This document shows, piece after piece, positions 30,067-38,565 of a DNA stretch of 64,000 bases (position 1 is the stretch's first letter; each line of letters opens with the position of its first letter). The stretch is taken from the NCBI GenBank assembly GCA_903913215.1, contig CAIWKE010000012.1, positions 1-64,000 on the forward strand, given 5' to 3'. Source of the DNA: an uncultured Holophagaceae bacterium. Lineage in GTDB: Bacteria > Acidobacteriota > Holophagae > Holophagales > Holophagaceae. The notes under the pieces are model-generated. The model saw only the letters and a list, made by a program, of their open reading frames with translations, was not told the DNA's origin and did no database searches. The translations under genes and the position numbers were made by a program.

Positions 30067-31185
30067 TCAGAGCTTGCGCGCGATGGCTTCGCCCATCTCT
30101 AGGGTAGTGGCGCTGCCGCCCATGTCGTAGGTGCGGACCTTCCCCTCGGCAATGACATCGGCCACAGCCTTTTCCAGGCGGGCGCCCTTCTCCTTTTCAC
30201 CGAGCCAGTCGAGCATCATCTTGGCGGCGAGGATGGTGGCGATGGGGTTCACTTTGTACTGGCCCGCATACTTAGGGGCGCTCCCGTGGCTGGGCTCGAA
30301 GACGGCCAGCTTTTCGCCGATGTTGCCAGAGCAGCCGAAGCCCAGGCCACCCACCATCTGAGCGGCCAGATCGCTGACGATGTCGCCGAAGAGGTTCGTG
30401 GCGACCATCACGCCGTAATTTTTCGGATTCTTCAGCATCCACATGGTGATGGCGTCCACATTGGCGTCATCCATCTCAATGCCGGGGAATTCCTTGGCGA
30501 TGCGCTTGCCTGTCTCCAGGAACATGCCCTCCGTGGCGCGCACCACGTTGGCCTTGTGGATGACCGTGACCTTGGGATACCCGAAGGTCTTGGCATACTC
30601 AAAGGCAGCGCGGATGATGCGATCGCAGCCCTTTTGCGTGTTGATCTTGCAGGTGATGGCGAACTGGTCGCCGGGGATATCGGCGAAGTGGCCAAAGGGC
30701 TTGCTGAGTTTTCGCAGGCTCTCCTTCAGCTCGTCAGGCACGGGGCTGAACTCCACGCCGGAATAGAGGTCCTCGGTGTTCTCCCGGAAGACCACCAGGT
30801 CGATGCCGTCCTTGTAGTTCAAGGGGTTGCCCGCATAGGCTTTGCAGGGTCGCAGGCAGGTGAAGAGGTCGAACATCTGCCGCATGCGCACGATGGGGCT
30901 GCGGTAAATGAGGCCCTTGCCCTTAAGCTCCGGCACCAACTCAGCCTCGGCGTCCTTCACGGGCTTGGAGGTGATGGCGCCGAACATGGCAGCATCGCTG
31001 GCTTGCAGCAGGTCGATGGTTCGCTGGGGGAAGGACTCGCCTTCTTTGCACCAGAACTCCCAGCCGATGTCGCCGTGGGTGTATTCGGCGTCGAACTTCA
31101 GGGCATCGAGACAGATCCGGGCCGCCTCCATGACTTCGACGCCCACACCGTCACCGGGCAACCACGCGATCTTGTATTGGCTCAT
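30067..31185 (-). CDS. Isocitrate/isopropylmalate dehydrogenase family protein
   Basis: MSQYKIAWLPGDGVGVEVMEAARI...LVVFRENTEDLYSGVEF...NLFGDIVSDLAAQMVGGLGFGCSGNIG...FEPSHGSAPKYAG. Confidence 0.9.
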   Translation of the reverse strand: MSQYKIAWLPGDGVGVEVMEAARICLDALKFDAEYTHGDIGWEFWCKEGESFPQRTIDLLQASDAAMFGAITSKPVKDAEAELVPELKGKGLIYRSPIVRMRQMFDLFTCLRPCKAYAGNPLNYKDGIDLVVFRENTEDLYSGVEFSPVPDELKESLRKLSKPFGHFADIPGDQFAITCKINTQKGCDRIIRAAFEYAKTFGYPKVTVIHKANVVRATEGMFLETGKRIAKEFPGIEMDDANVDAITMWMLKNPKNYGVMVATNLFGDIVSDLAAQMVGGLGFGCSGNIGEKLAVFEPSHGSAPKYAGQYKVNPIATILAAKMMLDWLGEKEKGARLEKAVADVIAEGKVRTYDMGGSATTLEMGEAIARKL

Positions 31186-31395
31186 GGTCAGACTCCTGCA
31201 GGAAGGAAACGAGGCGGTGGTGCTGAAAAGCACCGATCCGCCAATGATGACCTCCCCGTTAATTTCGAGCCCGGGCAGCCATCACAAAACCCCCCGAAAT
31301 CGCCTGATTTGGACGCAGACCCCGACAAAGTGTCAAACACCCCATCGAGGGGCCAACAAAGTACTGGGTAACCAGGGAATTCCAAAGATCCCCTT

Positions 31396-31504
31396 TCACC
31401 GCAGAGAACGCAGAGAGCGCAGAGAGCGCAGAGGGGCCAGATTTTTCATCCGGCCTCCAGGTAGCCTGCATTTTCTCCGCGTTCTCAGCGTTCTCCGCGG
31501 TTGG
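31396..31504. repeat. Intergenic palindromic element of short tandem words
   Basis: Left TTCACCGCAGAGAACGCAGAGAGCGCAGAGAGCGCAGAGG; right TCTCCGCGTTCTCAGCGTTCTCCGCGGTTGG, imperfect reverse complement. Confidence 0.7.
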
Positions 31505-31545
31505 CGTTTGCCTTCTCTGCCGTTGAATTTCTTTGGACCCCCGGC

Positions 31546-34356
31546 CTACTTGCAGGCCAGCCAGCTGCTCCCGGTCCGCACTTCGGCGGCGAGCTTGACC
31601 CCTAGGGGGCCCAGGTCATCGGCGCCCTCCATGGCGTCCTTGAGGAGGGCCGAGGCCTGCTCGACCTCCTCGGGCGGCGCTTCCATGAGCAGTTCATCGT
31701 GGACCTGAAGCAGGAGCCGCGCCCGCAAACCCGAGGCCAGGAGGCTCTGGTGCAGGCGCACCATGGCTCGGCGCATGAGGTCCGCAGCGGTGCCCTGAAC
31801 GATGGTGTTCACGGCCTCACGCAGGCCCTGGGCCTGGAACTGCTTGTTGGGGCTGTCCAGCTCAGGGATGCGGCGGATGCGGCCCCAGTGCGTGCGCACC
31901 AGGCCCTCGGCTAGGGCCTTCTCCTTGGCACCCTCGATCCAGGAAGCCACCTTGGGCATCCGCTCGAAGTAGCGCTCAATGAAGGCCTTCGCCTCCTTCT
32001 GAGTGATGCCCAGGTTGGCCGCCAGTGCGAAGGCACCCTGGCCGTAGAGGAGGCCGAAGTTCACGGCCTTGGCCCGACTTCGGTCCTCGCTGGTCACCTG
32101 GTCCATGGGCAGGCCCATGACCTCCGAGGCGGTGCGGCGGTGGATGTCCTCACCGGCGGCAAAGGCCCCCAGCAGCACGGGATCCTCCGCCAGGGCCGCC
32201 ACCACCCGCAACTCGATCTGGCTGTAGTCCGCGTCCAGCAGCACCCAGCCCGGCTCGGGCACAAAGGCGCCGCGGATGGCCCGGCCCTCTTCGGTGCGGA
32301 TGGGGATGTTCTGAAGGTTAGGATCGCTGGAGGCCAGGCGCCCGGAGGCCACCGCCGCCTGATGCAGCCGCGTGTGAACCCGCCCCGTGAGGGGATTCAC
32401 CATGAGGGGCAGCGCCTCCACGTAGGTGCCCAGCAGTTTGACCATCTGCCGGTGCCGCAGCAGCTCGCTGGCGATCTCCGCGCCCTGGTTCTCCGCCAAT
32501 TCCTGGAGGACGTCCTCATCGGTGCTGGGGGCCTTGGTCTTGCCCGTGAACTTCACCGGCTTGTAGCCCAGCTTGCCGAAGAGGATGCCACCCAGCTGGG
32601 TGGGGCTGTTGAGGTTGAAGGCTTGTCCGGCAAGCTCGATCACGCGCGCTTGCGCTCGTTCGCGTTCGCCGTGCATGCGCACGGCGAGTTGGGACAAGAC
32701 ATCGAGATCCAAGCGGACGCCGTGGCCTTCGAGGGCAGCAAGCACTTCCACCAAGGGCAGGTCCACCTCGGCGTAGAGACGCTGCTGTTGCGGATCCATG
32801 AGCTTCAGACGGAGCTTGTCGCAGAGCTGCAAAGCCAGATCCGCGTCCTCGGCGGCGTACTGCACGGCCCGGTCGAAGTCCGCCTCGTCGAAGCGCTTCT
32901 GGGCCTTGCCCTTGCCAACGATCTCCTCGAAGGCGATGGGCTTCACATCCAGGAGGCGCACAGAGAGGTCATCCAGGTTGTGGCGGACGCCGCTCTCCAG
33001 CAGGAAGCTGAGCACCATGCTGTCGTCCGCCAGCCCGGCCACGGGCAGGCCGTGCCGCGCAAGGACCTGGAAGTCGTACTTGAGGTTCTGACCGCACTTG
33101 CCCACGGTGGGATCCGCCAGCAATGGGGCCAGGGCGCGCTGCACCTGGGCGAAGGGCAGGTTGCGGGGATCCAGGTAGGGCGCCAGTTCGGTAAAGAAGG
33201 CCTCGGGTTCACCCTGGAGGTCCAGCAGCGCCTCGGGCAGGCCGCTGTCCGGCAGAAGACCCGGCAGGGAGCCCTCCATGTCCTCCGTGGCGGGCTTGAG
33301 GTGGGCCAGGGGCACGTAGAGCCCTTCGTTGGGCGTCCAGGCCAGACTGAGGCCCACGAGGTGACCCCGGGTGGGATCGATGCTGGTGGTCTCGGTGTCC
33401 AGGCCGAAGCGGCCGGCGGCGCGGCAGGCTTCAACGGCGGCCTCCAGCTCCTTGAGGGTGGTGGCGGCGGCATACTTCCGGGTGTGGCCCGCCTCCTGGG
33501 AGGTTTGTGTGAACTCCCGGGTGAGGGTCTGGAAGCCCAATTCCTTGAAGGTTTCCCGAGCTTTGGCTTCGTCCACCCCGGGGTAGCGGAGATCCTTGGG
33601 ATGCAGGGGCAGCTCCAGGTCCTGCACGACGGTGACCAGGCGCCGGGTGAGGTCCAGCCAGCCGGTCTCAGGATCCAGCGAGGTCTCAAGGCCCTCCCGC
33701 TGCTTGGGCTTGAGTTCTGCCTTGGCGGCGATGATGGCGTCCAGGGTCTGGAACTTCTCCAGCAGAAGGGCCGCGCCCTTCTCGCCAATGCCCGGCACGC
33801 CCTTCACATTGTCCGAGGCGTCCCCCACTAGGCTGAGGAAGTCCACCACCTGCTCGGGCCAGACGCCCATGCGGGCCTTCACGCCCTCACGATCGTGCCA
33901 GACCTCGCCGTCCTTGGTGTTCAGCACCTGGATGTGCCGCTCGTCGTCCACCAGCTGCAACAGATCCTTGTCGGGGCTCACGATCACTGCGGGCAGGCCA
34001 TGCAAGGCCGACTCCCGGGCCAAGGTGCCCATGACGTCATCGGCCTCGTAGCCAGCCAGCTCGACAATGGGGATGGACAGGGCCTCCACCAACTGCCGGA
34101 TCATGGGGATCTGGGGGCGCAGATCCTCGGGCATGGCATCCCGGTTGGCCTTGTATTCGGGATAGATCTCATGCCGGAAGGTGGGCTCCGGCGTGTCGAA
34201 CACGCAGGCAATGTGGGTGGGCTGGTGCTTCTCCAGCAGCTGCAGCACCAGGCGGGTGAACGTGTAGGCCGCCCCGTTCTTCAGCCGCGGATTGGCGAAA
34301 TAGGCCCTAAATATGAAAGCGAAAGTGTCGATGAGGTAGAGGCGGTCTTCAGTCAT
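31546..34356 (-). CDS. polA: DNA polymerase I
   Basis: 5'-3' exo domain (YLIDTFAFIFRAYFA...), 3'-5' exo-like domain, polymerase motifs DADYSQIELRVVAALA, RSRAKAVNFGLLYGQGAFALA, LLQVHDELLMEAP. Confidence 0.97.
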   Translation of the reverse strand: MTEDRLYLIDTFAFIFRAYFANPRLKNGAAYTFTRLVLQLLEKHQPTHIACVFDTPEPTFRHEIYPEYKANRDAMPEDLRPQIPMIRQLVEALSIPIVELAGYEADDVMGTLARESALHGLPAVIVSPDKDLLQLVDDERHIQVLNTKDGEVWHDREGVKARMGVWPEQVVDFLSLVGDASDNVKGVPGIGEKGAALLLEKFQTLDAIIAAKAELKPKQREGLETSLDPETGWLDLTRRLVTVVQDLELPLHPKDLRYPGVDEAKARETFKELGFQTLTREFTQTSQEAGHTRKYAAATTLKELEAAVEACRAAGRFGLDTETTSIDPTRGHLVGLSLAWTPNEGLYVPLAHLKPATEDMEGSLPGLLPDSGLPEALLDLQGEPEAFFTELAPYLDPRNLPFAQVQRALAPLLADPTVGKCGQNLKYDFQVLARHGLPVAGLADDSMVLSFLLESGVRHNLDDLSVRLLDVKPIAFEEIVGKGKAQKRFDEADFDRAVQYAAEDADLALQLCDKLRLKLMDPQQQRLYAEVDLPLVEVLAALEGHGVRLDLDVLSQLAVRMHGERERAQARVIELAGQAFNLNSPTQLGGILFGKLGYKPVKFTGKTKAPSTDEDVLQELAENQGAEIASELLRHRQMVKLLGTYVEALPLMVNPLTGRVHTRLHQAAVASGRLASSDPNLQNIPIRTEEGRAIRGAFVPEPGWVLLDADYSQIELRVVAALAEDPVLLGAFAAGEDIHRRTASEVMGLPMDQVTSEDRSRAKAVNFGLLYGQGAFALAANLGITQKEAKAFIERYFERMPKVASWIEGAKEKALAEGLVRTHWGRIRRIPELDSPNKQFQAQGLREAVNTIVQGTAADLMRRAMVRLHQSLLASGLRARLLLQVHDELLMEAPPEEVEQASALLKDAMEGADDLGPLGVKLAAEVRTGSSWLACK

Positions 34357-34444
34357 GCCCCCAGTTTGGCAGGCTCCGGTCGGATTAACCCAACCCAGGC
34401 TCCTGGCCGAAGAGGAGGGGGTCCGCTATTCCTCATAAGGCCCT

Positions 34445-34897
34445 ATGTCCGGTTCCGCGTTTCTCATTCCCGTCTTGGCTTGCCTCGCCCTGGCAGCCCA
34501 GTCCCCTGAACAGAAGGCCCAGGTACAGGCCCTCGTGAAGGAGGCCATCGCCTTCGGCAAGAAGCAGGGGAAGGAAGCCCTGCTCTGGGAAACCAACCAG
34601 GGCCAGGGCCGCTTCCACGCCAAGGCAGGCGGGGAGAGTTACATCTTCATCTATGACATGCAGGGTGTGTGTCAGGCCATTGGCTTCCAGAGCAACCTGG
34701 TGGGTGTGAACCGCTGGGGCATCAAGGATCCCGATGGGCGCTTCTTCCTCCAGGACATGATCCGGGTGGCCCAGACCCGGGGCAGTGGCTGGGTGGACTA
34801 CAAGTATCCCAATCCCAAGACCGGCAAGATCGATGACAAGACCTCTTATGTGGAACACCTGGATGGCTGGGTGGTGGGCTGCGGGGTCTACAAGTAG
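34445..34897 (+). CDS. Secreted single Cache-domain protein
   Basis: Signal peptide MSGSAFLIPVLACLALAAQ; VQALVKEAIAFGKKQGKEALLWETN...SYIFIYDMQGVCQAIGFQSNLVGVNRWGIKDPDG...GSGWVDYKYPN; paralogous to 5208-5675. Confidence 0.88.
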   Translation: MSGSAFLIPVLACLALAAQSPEQKAQVQALVKEAIAFGKKQGKEALLWETNQGQGRFHAKAGGESYIFIYDMQGVCQAIGFQSNLVGVNRWGIKDPDGRFFLQDMIRVAQTRGSGWVDYKYPNPKTGKIDDKTSYVEHLDGWVVGCGVYK

Positions 34898-34942
34898 CTC
34901 CCTGCCTGCTCCATCCCAAACATCCCTTTTCTCGGAGACCTT

Positions 34943-35398
34943 ATGCGCACCTTCCTGCTTTCCTCCCTGGCCGCCTGCCTGCTGGTGCTGCCCCTCGGTG
35001 CCCAGGCCTCTGACCGTCCCAAGGCCGAGGCCCTGGTGAAAGAGGGCATCGCCTTCATGAAGAGCAACGGCAAGGACGCCTTCCTCGGCGAGGTCCACAA
35101 GGGCTCCGGCCGCTTCCACGCCAAGCCCGGCAACCCGCTCTACCTCTTCGTCTACGACCTGAACGGCGTGGTCCTGGCCCACGGGGCCGAGTCCAACCTG
35201 CTGGGCGTGAACCGCCTCAACGTGAAGGACCCGGACGGCACCCAGTACGTGAAGGAGAACATCGCCGTGGGCCAGAAGAAGGGCGGCGGCTGGTCTGACT
35301 ACAAGCGCATGAACCCTGACACCCGCAAGATTGAGCATAAGACCTCGTTCTGCCTGGTGGAGAACGGAGTCCTGGTGGGCTGCGGCATCTACAAGTAG
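34943..35398 (+). CDS. Secreted single Cache-domain protein
   Basis: MRTFLLSSLAACLLVLPLGAQA signal peptide; AEALVKEGIAFMKSNGKDAFLGEVHKGSGRFHAK...YLFVYDLNGVVLAHGAESNLLGVNRLNVKDPDG; tandem paralog of 34445-34897. Confidence 0.88.
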   Translation: MRTFLLSSLAACLLVLPLGAQASDRPKAEALVKEGIAFMKSNGKDAFLGEVHKGSGRFHAKPGNPLYLFVYDLNGVVLAHGAESNLLGVNRLNVKDPDGTQYVKENIAVGQKKGGGWSDYKRMNPDTRKIEHKTSFCLVENGVLVGCGIYK

Positions 35399-35402
35399 CG
35401 AA

Positions 35403-36230
35403 TCAGCAGTCCAGCCCGTAGGCCCGGCGCAGCACCCGCTCCCAGAGGGCTGCAGGCAGCAGCGCCTTCAGCTTGATGGCCCAGAAGGCGTCCCGGCCGA
35501 TGACCAGACGCCGCGGCGGGCGTGGTGCGTCCAATACCGCCAGCAGCTTCTGGGCACAGATCTCGGCACTCAGCGCGTGGCGCTCGGCCTGCTCCCGGCG
35601 CAATGCCAGGTGCCGGGCCACGGCCCCGGCGTAGGGCGTGCCCTGGGCCCGCTGGGGCAGATCTCCCCAGACCTTGGCCAGGGTCTCGCGAAAGGCGGAG
35701 CGGATGGCCCCGGGCTCCACCAACACCACGAAGACCTCGCGGCCCACCTCCAGGCGCAGGCTTTCGGCCAGGGCCACCACGGCGTGCTTGGAGGCGTTGT
35801 AGGGACCGGCCAGCGGGATGGAGAGGCGCCCCAGCATGGAGGCCACCTGCAGGATGCGGGCCCCGGGCTGGCGGCGCAGCAGGGGCAGGAAGGCGTTGGT
35901 CACCATCTGGAGGCCGATGACATTGGTCTCAAACTGGGCCCGCATTTCCTCGGCGCGAATCAGCTCCAGAGGGCCCACCTGGCCGTATCCTGCGTTGTTC
36001 ACCAGGGCCTTCAGGGGCAGGTCGGCGCAGGCCGCCGCCGCCTTCGCAATGCTGGCCGCATCCGTCACGTCCAGGGCGAGGATCCGCAGATCCTCACCGG
36101 GGACCAGGTCTGCCAGGGCCTCCTTGGAACGCGCCGTGGCCACCACGCTCCAGCCCCCCCTCCGACAGAGACCCACCAGGGCCCGGCCAATGCCCGTGGA
36201 ACAGCCTGTGATGAGAACCCATGAACGCAT
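35403..36230 (-). CDS. SDR family oxidoreductase
   Basis: VLITGCSTGIGRALVGLCRRGGWSVVATARS...LVNNAGYG...YNASKHAVVALAESL. Confidence 0.9.
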   Translation of the reverse strand: MRSWVLITGCSTGIGRALVGLCRRGGWSVVATARSKEALADLVPGEDLRILALDVTDAASIAKAAAACADLPLKALVNNAGYGQVGPLELIRAEEMRAQFETNVIGLQMVTNAFLPLLRRQPGARILQVASMLGRLSIPLAGPYNASKHAVVALAESLRLEVGREVFVVLVEPGAIRSAFRETLAKVWGDLPQRAQGTPYAGAVARHLALRREQAERHALSAEICAQKLLAVLDAPRPPRRLVIGRDAFWAIKLKALLPAALWERVLRRAYGLDC

Positions 36231-36385
36231 GGTTCCATCATTCCACAGGCCCCAAACCTTGGAGTCATCGGTTCCGAACCGATGCTCCCGTAGGCTCCAA
36301 ACCTCCGCACCTGCGGCGCTCCTGCTTGGAGTTAGCGCCTTCGGCGCTTTGACGATGGGGTGGGGCCAGTGGTTTGTTTATCTAA

Positions 36386-36410
36386 CTCGGCATGGCAACG
36401 CCATGCCGAG
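36386..36410. repeat. Perfect 11-bp stem hairpin in intergenic region
   Basis: CTCGGCATGGC-AAC-GCCATGCCGAG. Confidence 0.6.
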
Positions 36411-36445
36411 CCATGAACGAACGGCCGTACGAGAACGAACAAAAC

Positions 36446-36733
36446 CTACTTCTTCTTTGCCGGAGCCTTGGCCCCGCCCTTGCCTTCGATCTTGGTTGCG
36501 ATCTGCTTGTAGGTGACGGTGACCTTGTCGCCGGCCTTGAGGGCTTCCTTGCCCGCAGTGCCGCCGTCAGTGTAGAAGCGCCACTCCTCCTTGCCCAGGT
36601 CCAGGGTGAAGCTGTCGGCAGCCACTTCCTTCACGGTGCCGGTCTTCTGGTAGGAGGCGGCGGCAGCGGCCCAGCCGAGGGCGGCACCGAGGATGGCGGT
36701 GGCGGAGAGGACCGCCAGGGATTTGATGCGCAT
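36446..36733 (-). CDS. Small secreted hypothetical protein
   Basis: MRIKSLAVLSATAILGAALGWAAAAA signal peptide; compact beta-rich KTGTVKEVAADSFTLDLGKEEWRFYTD...KVTVTYKQIATKIEGK. Confidence 0.75.
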   Translation of the reverse strand: MRIKSLAVLSATAILGAALGWAAAAASYQKTGTVKEVAADSFTLDLGKEEWRFYTDGGTAGKEALKAGDKVTVTYKQIATKIEGKGGAKAPAKKK

Positions 36734-36766
36734 GGGGGCTCCTTGGGTAAAAGGTGCCCAATACTA

Positions 36767-38488
36767 TCAGATCAAGGCCAGCAAGCCCACCAGGTAAAAG
36801 CTCAGATCGACGCTGAACTCGAAGCGGGCGCGGCCCGCCGTGAAGCGCTCGTGGAAGAGCCAGAGGTAGAACATCGGATAGGCGGCGCAGATCACCAGTA
36901 CCAGGGCCACTGCCAGGGGGTGCCCCTGGCTCCGGTTGTCATAGGTGAGCCAGAGCGTGCCCGCCAGCAGGCTGCCCAGCAGCACCGCCAGGACGCCCTT
37001 GGTGGCGGCCTTGCCCAGGAAGATGGGCAGGGTCTCTTTGCCCACGATCTGGTCGTTCTGCATATCGCGGATCTCGTAGATGACCGTGCGGGCAAAGGCC
37101 AGGACGCCCACCAGGAAGATCGCGGCAAAGGCCCGCAGATCCCAGGCGCGCCCCTCCTGCCAGACGGGCGTGGTCACGACCACCACAGCCAGGGCCAAGG
37201 CCACCACCACATCCTTGGAGCCGGGGATGCTGCGGAGGCTGAACTCCAGGTTCCCGAGGCGGAAGCGCCGCTTGTAGGCGGTCCCCACGAGGGTGGCCCC
37301 CACCACGACCCAGAGAACCTTGCTCCCCAGGCTGGCTGCCAGCACCAGGGTGAGGGTGAGGGCCAGCATGGCCGAAGCCAACAGGATCTTGCGATTGCGC
37401 TGGAGGAAGCGGGCCCGGGCCGGGCCCCGCGCACCGAGACCCAAGGGATCCAGAAAGGGGCTCAGCAGGTACATGGCCAGCACGTAGGCCCCGGTCAGCA
37501 GGGGATAGCGCCAACCCAAGGGCAGGCCCAGCCAGCGGTGGACCCCCAGAGTCATAAGCCCCGCCCCCACGGCCATCAACAGGGAACTGCCGAAGGCGGC
37601 CTGGGCGAAGCGACGCCAGCGACTGGGGCCGTCGCCCAGCTGTTCCAGCACGTCCACCACTTCGTCCACCAGCCAGGTGGGGGTCGAAGCCCCCGCCAGC
37701 ACGCCCACGGTCTCGCTTCCAGAGAAGCTGCTCAGATCCAGCTCATTGGCGGTTTCCACGTATTGCACCGGCTTGCCGTAATGCGTGGCCAACTCCGCCA
37801 GGTGCTTGGTGTTGCTGGAGGCCTTGCCGCCCACGACGATGACCGCGTCCACAGTCTGGGCCAGGGCCCGGGCCTCGTCCTGGCGCATCCAGGTGTCTTC
37901 GCAGATGGTGTTCTCAAGGACCGCATCCACGGCCCGGCCCCGGAGATACTCGCTGATCTCGTGGTAGTCCTTCACGGTGAACGTGGTCTGGGCCACCACC
38001 AGGACTTTCCGCAACTGCTCGTCCGTGAGGGCCTGGGCCTCGGCCATGTTGGCCACGATGAGGGATCCATGCTCCGCGAAGCTGCGGTGGGCCACGCTCT
38101 CCGCGTGGCCGTGACTGCCGAGGATGACCGTGAAGTAGCCCTTGGGGCTCCACTTCTTGATCTTGTTGTGGACCTTGGCCACCTCGGGACAAGTGGCGTT
38201 GACGATCTTCAACTCCCCCCTGGCCTGGCGCTCCTTGAGGCCCCGCAGGTCCTGGATGGGGATGCCGTGGGCCCGGATCACCACCGTGCCGTTCTGTACC
38301 TGGTCCGGGGCCTCTGCCACCGCCACGCCCCGCTTGCCGATGAGCTCCAGGGCCTGGGGATTGTGGATGAGCGGGCCCAGGGTCTGCACCGTGCGGCCGT
38401 CATTGCGGGCCGAGGCCTCCAGGACGGCGTCCATGGCGCGCTTCACGCCCCAGCAGAAGCCCGCGGTCTTGGCGACGATGACTTTCAT
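36767..38488 (-). CDS. ispH: 4-hydroxy-3-methylbut-2-enyl diphosphate reductase fused to a UbiA-like membrane domain
   Basis: N-terminal IspH: KTAGFCWGVKRAMDAVL...NATCPEVAKVHNKI...VVGGKASSNTKHLAELA...GASTPTWLVDEVVDVL; the same frame continues into a multi-TM region with YEIRDMQNDQIVGKETLPIFLGKA. Confidence 0.88.
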   Translation of the reverse strand: MKVIVAKTAGFCWGVKRAMDAVLEASARNDGRTVQTLGPLIHNPQALELIGKRGVAVAEAPDQVQNGTVVIRAHGIPIQDLRGLKERQARGELKIVNATCPEVAKVHNKIKKWSPKGYFTVILGSHGHAESVAHRSFAEHGSLIVANMAEAQALTDEQLRKVLVVAQTTFTVKDYHEISEYLRGRAVDAVLENTICEDTWMRQDEARALAQTVDAVIVVGGKASSNTKHLAELATHYGKPVQYVETANELDLSSFSGSETVGVLAGASTPTWLVDEVVDVLEQLGDGPSRWRRFAQAAFGSSLLMAVGAGLMTLGVHRWLGLPLGWRYPLLTGAYVLAMYLLSPFLDPLGLGARGPARARFLQRNRKILLASAMLALTLTLVLAASLGSKVLWVVVGATLVGTAYKRRFRLGNLEFSLRSIPGSKDVVVALALAVVVVTTPVWQEGRAWDLRAFAAIFLVGVLAFARTVIYEIRDMQNDQIVGKETLPIFLGKAATKGVLAVLLGSLLAGTLWLTYDNRSQGHPLAVALVLVICAAYPMFYLWLFHERFTAGRARFEFSVDLSFYLVGLLALI

Positions 38489-38565
38489 GAAGGCCCCATA
38501 ATCCTGACCGAATTAGTCGGATTACCCATCATAGCGCCGGATTCCACCGGGCGCATCTCGCAGCT

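Noticed and set aside
32140-33831. 563 aa plus-strand ORF
   Set aside because: Antisense to polA; high-GC third-position artefact with His/Gln/Gly-rich composition.
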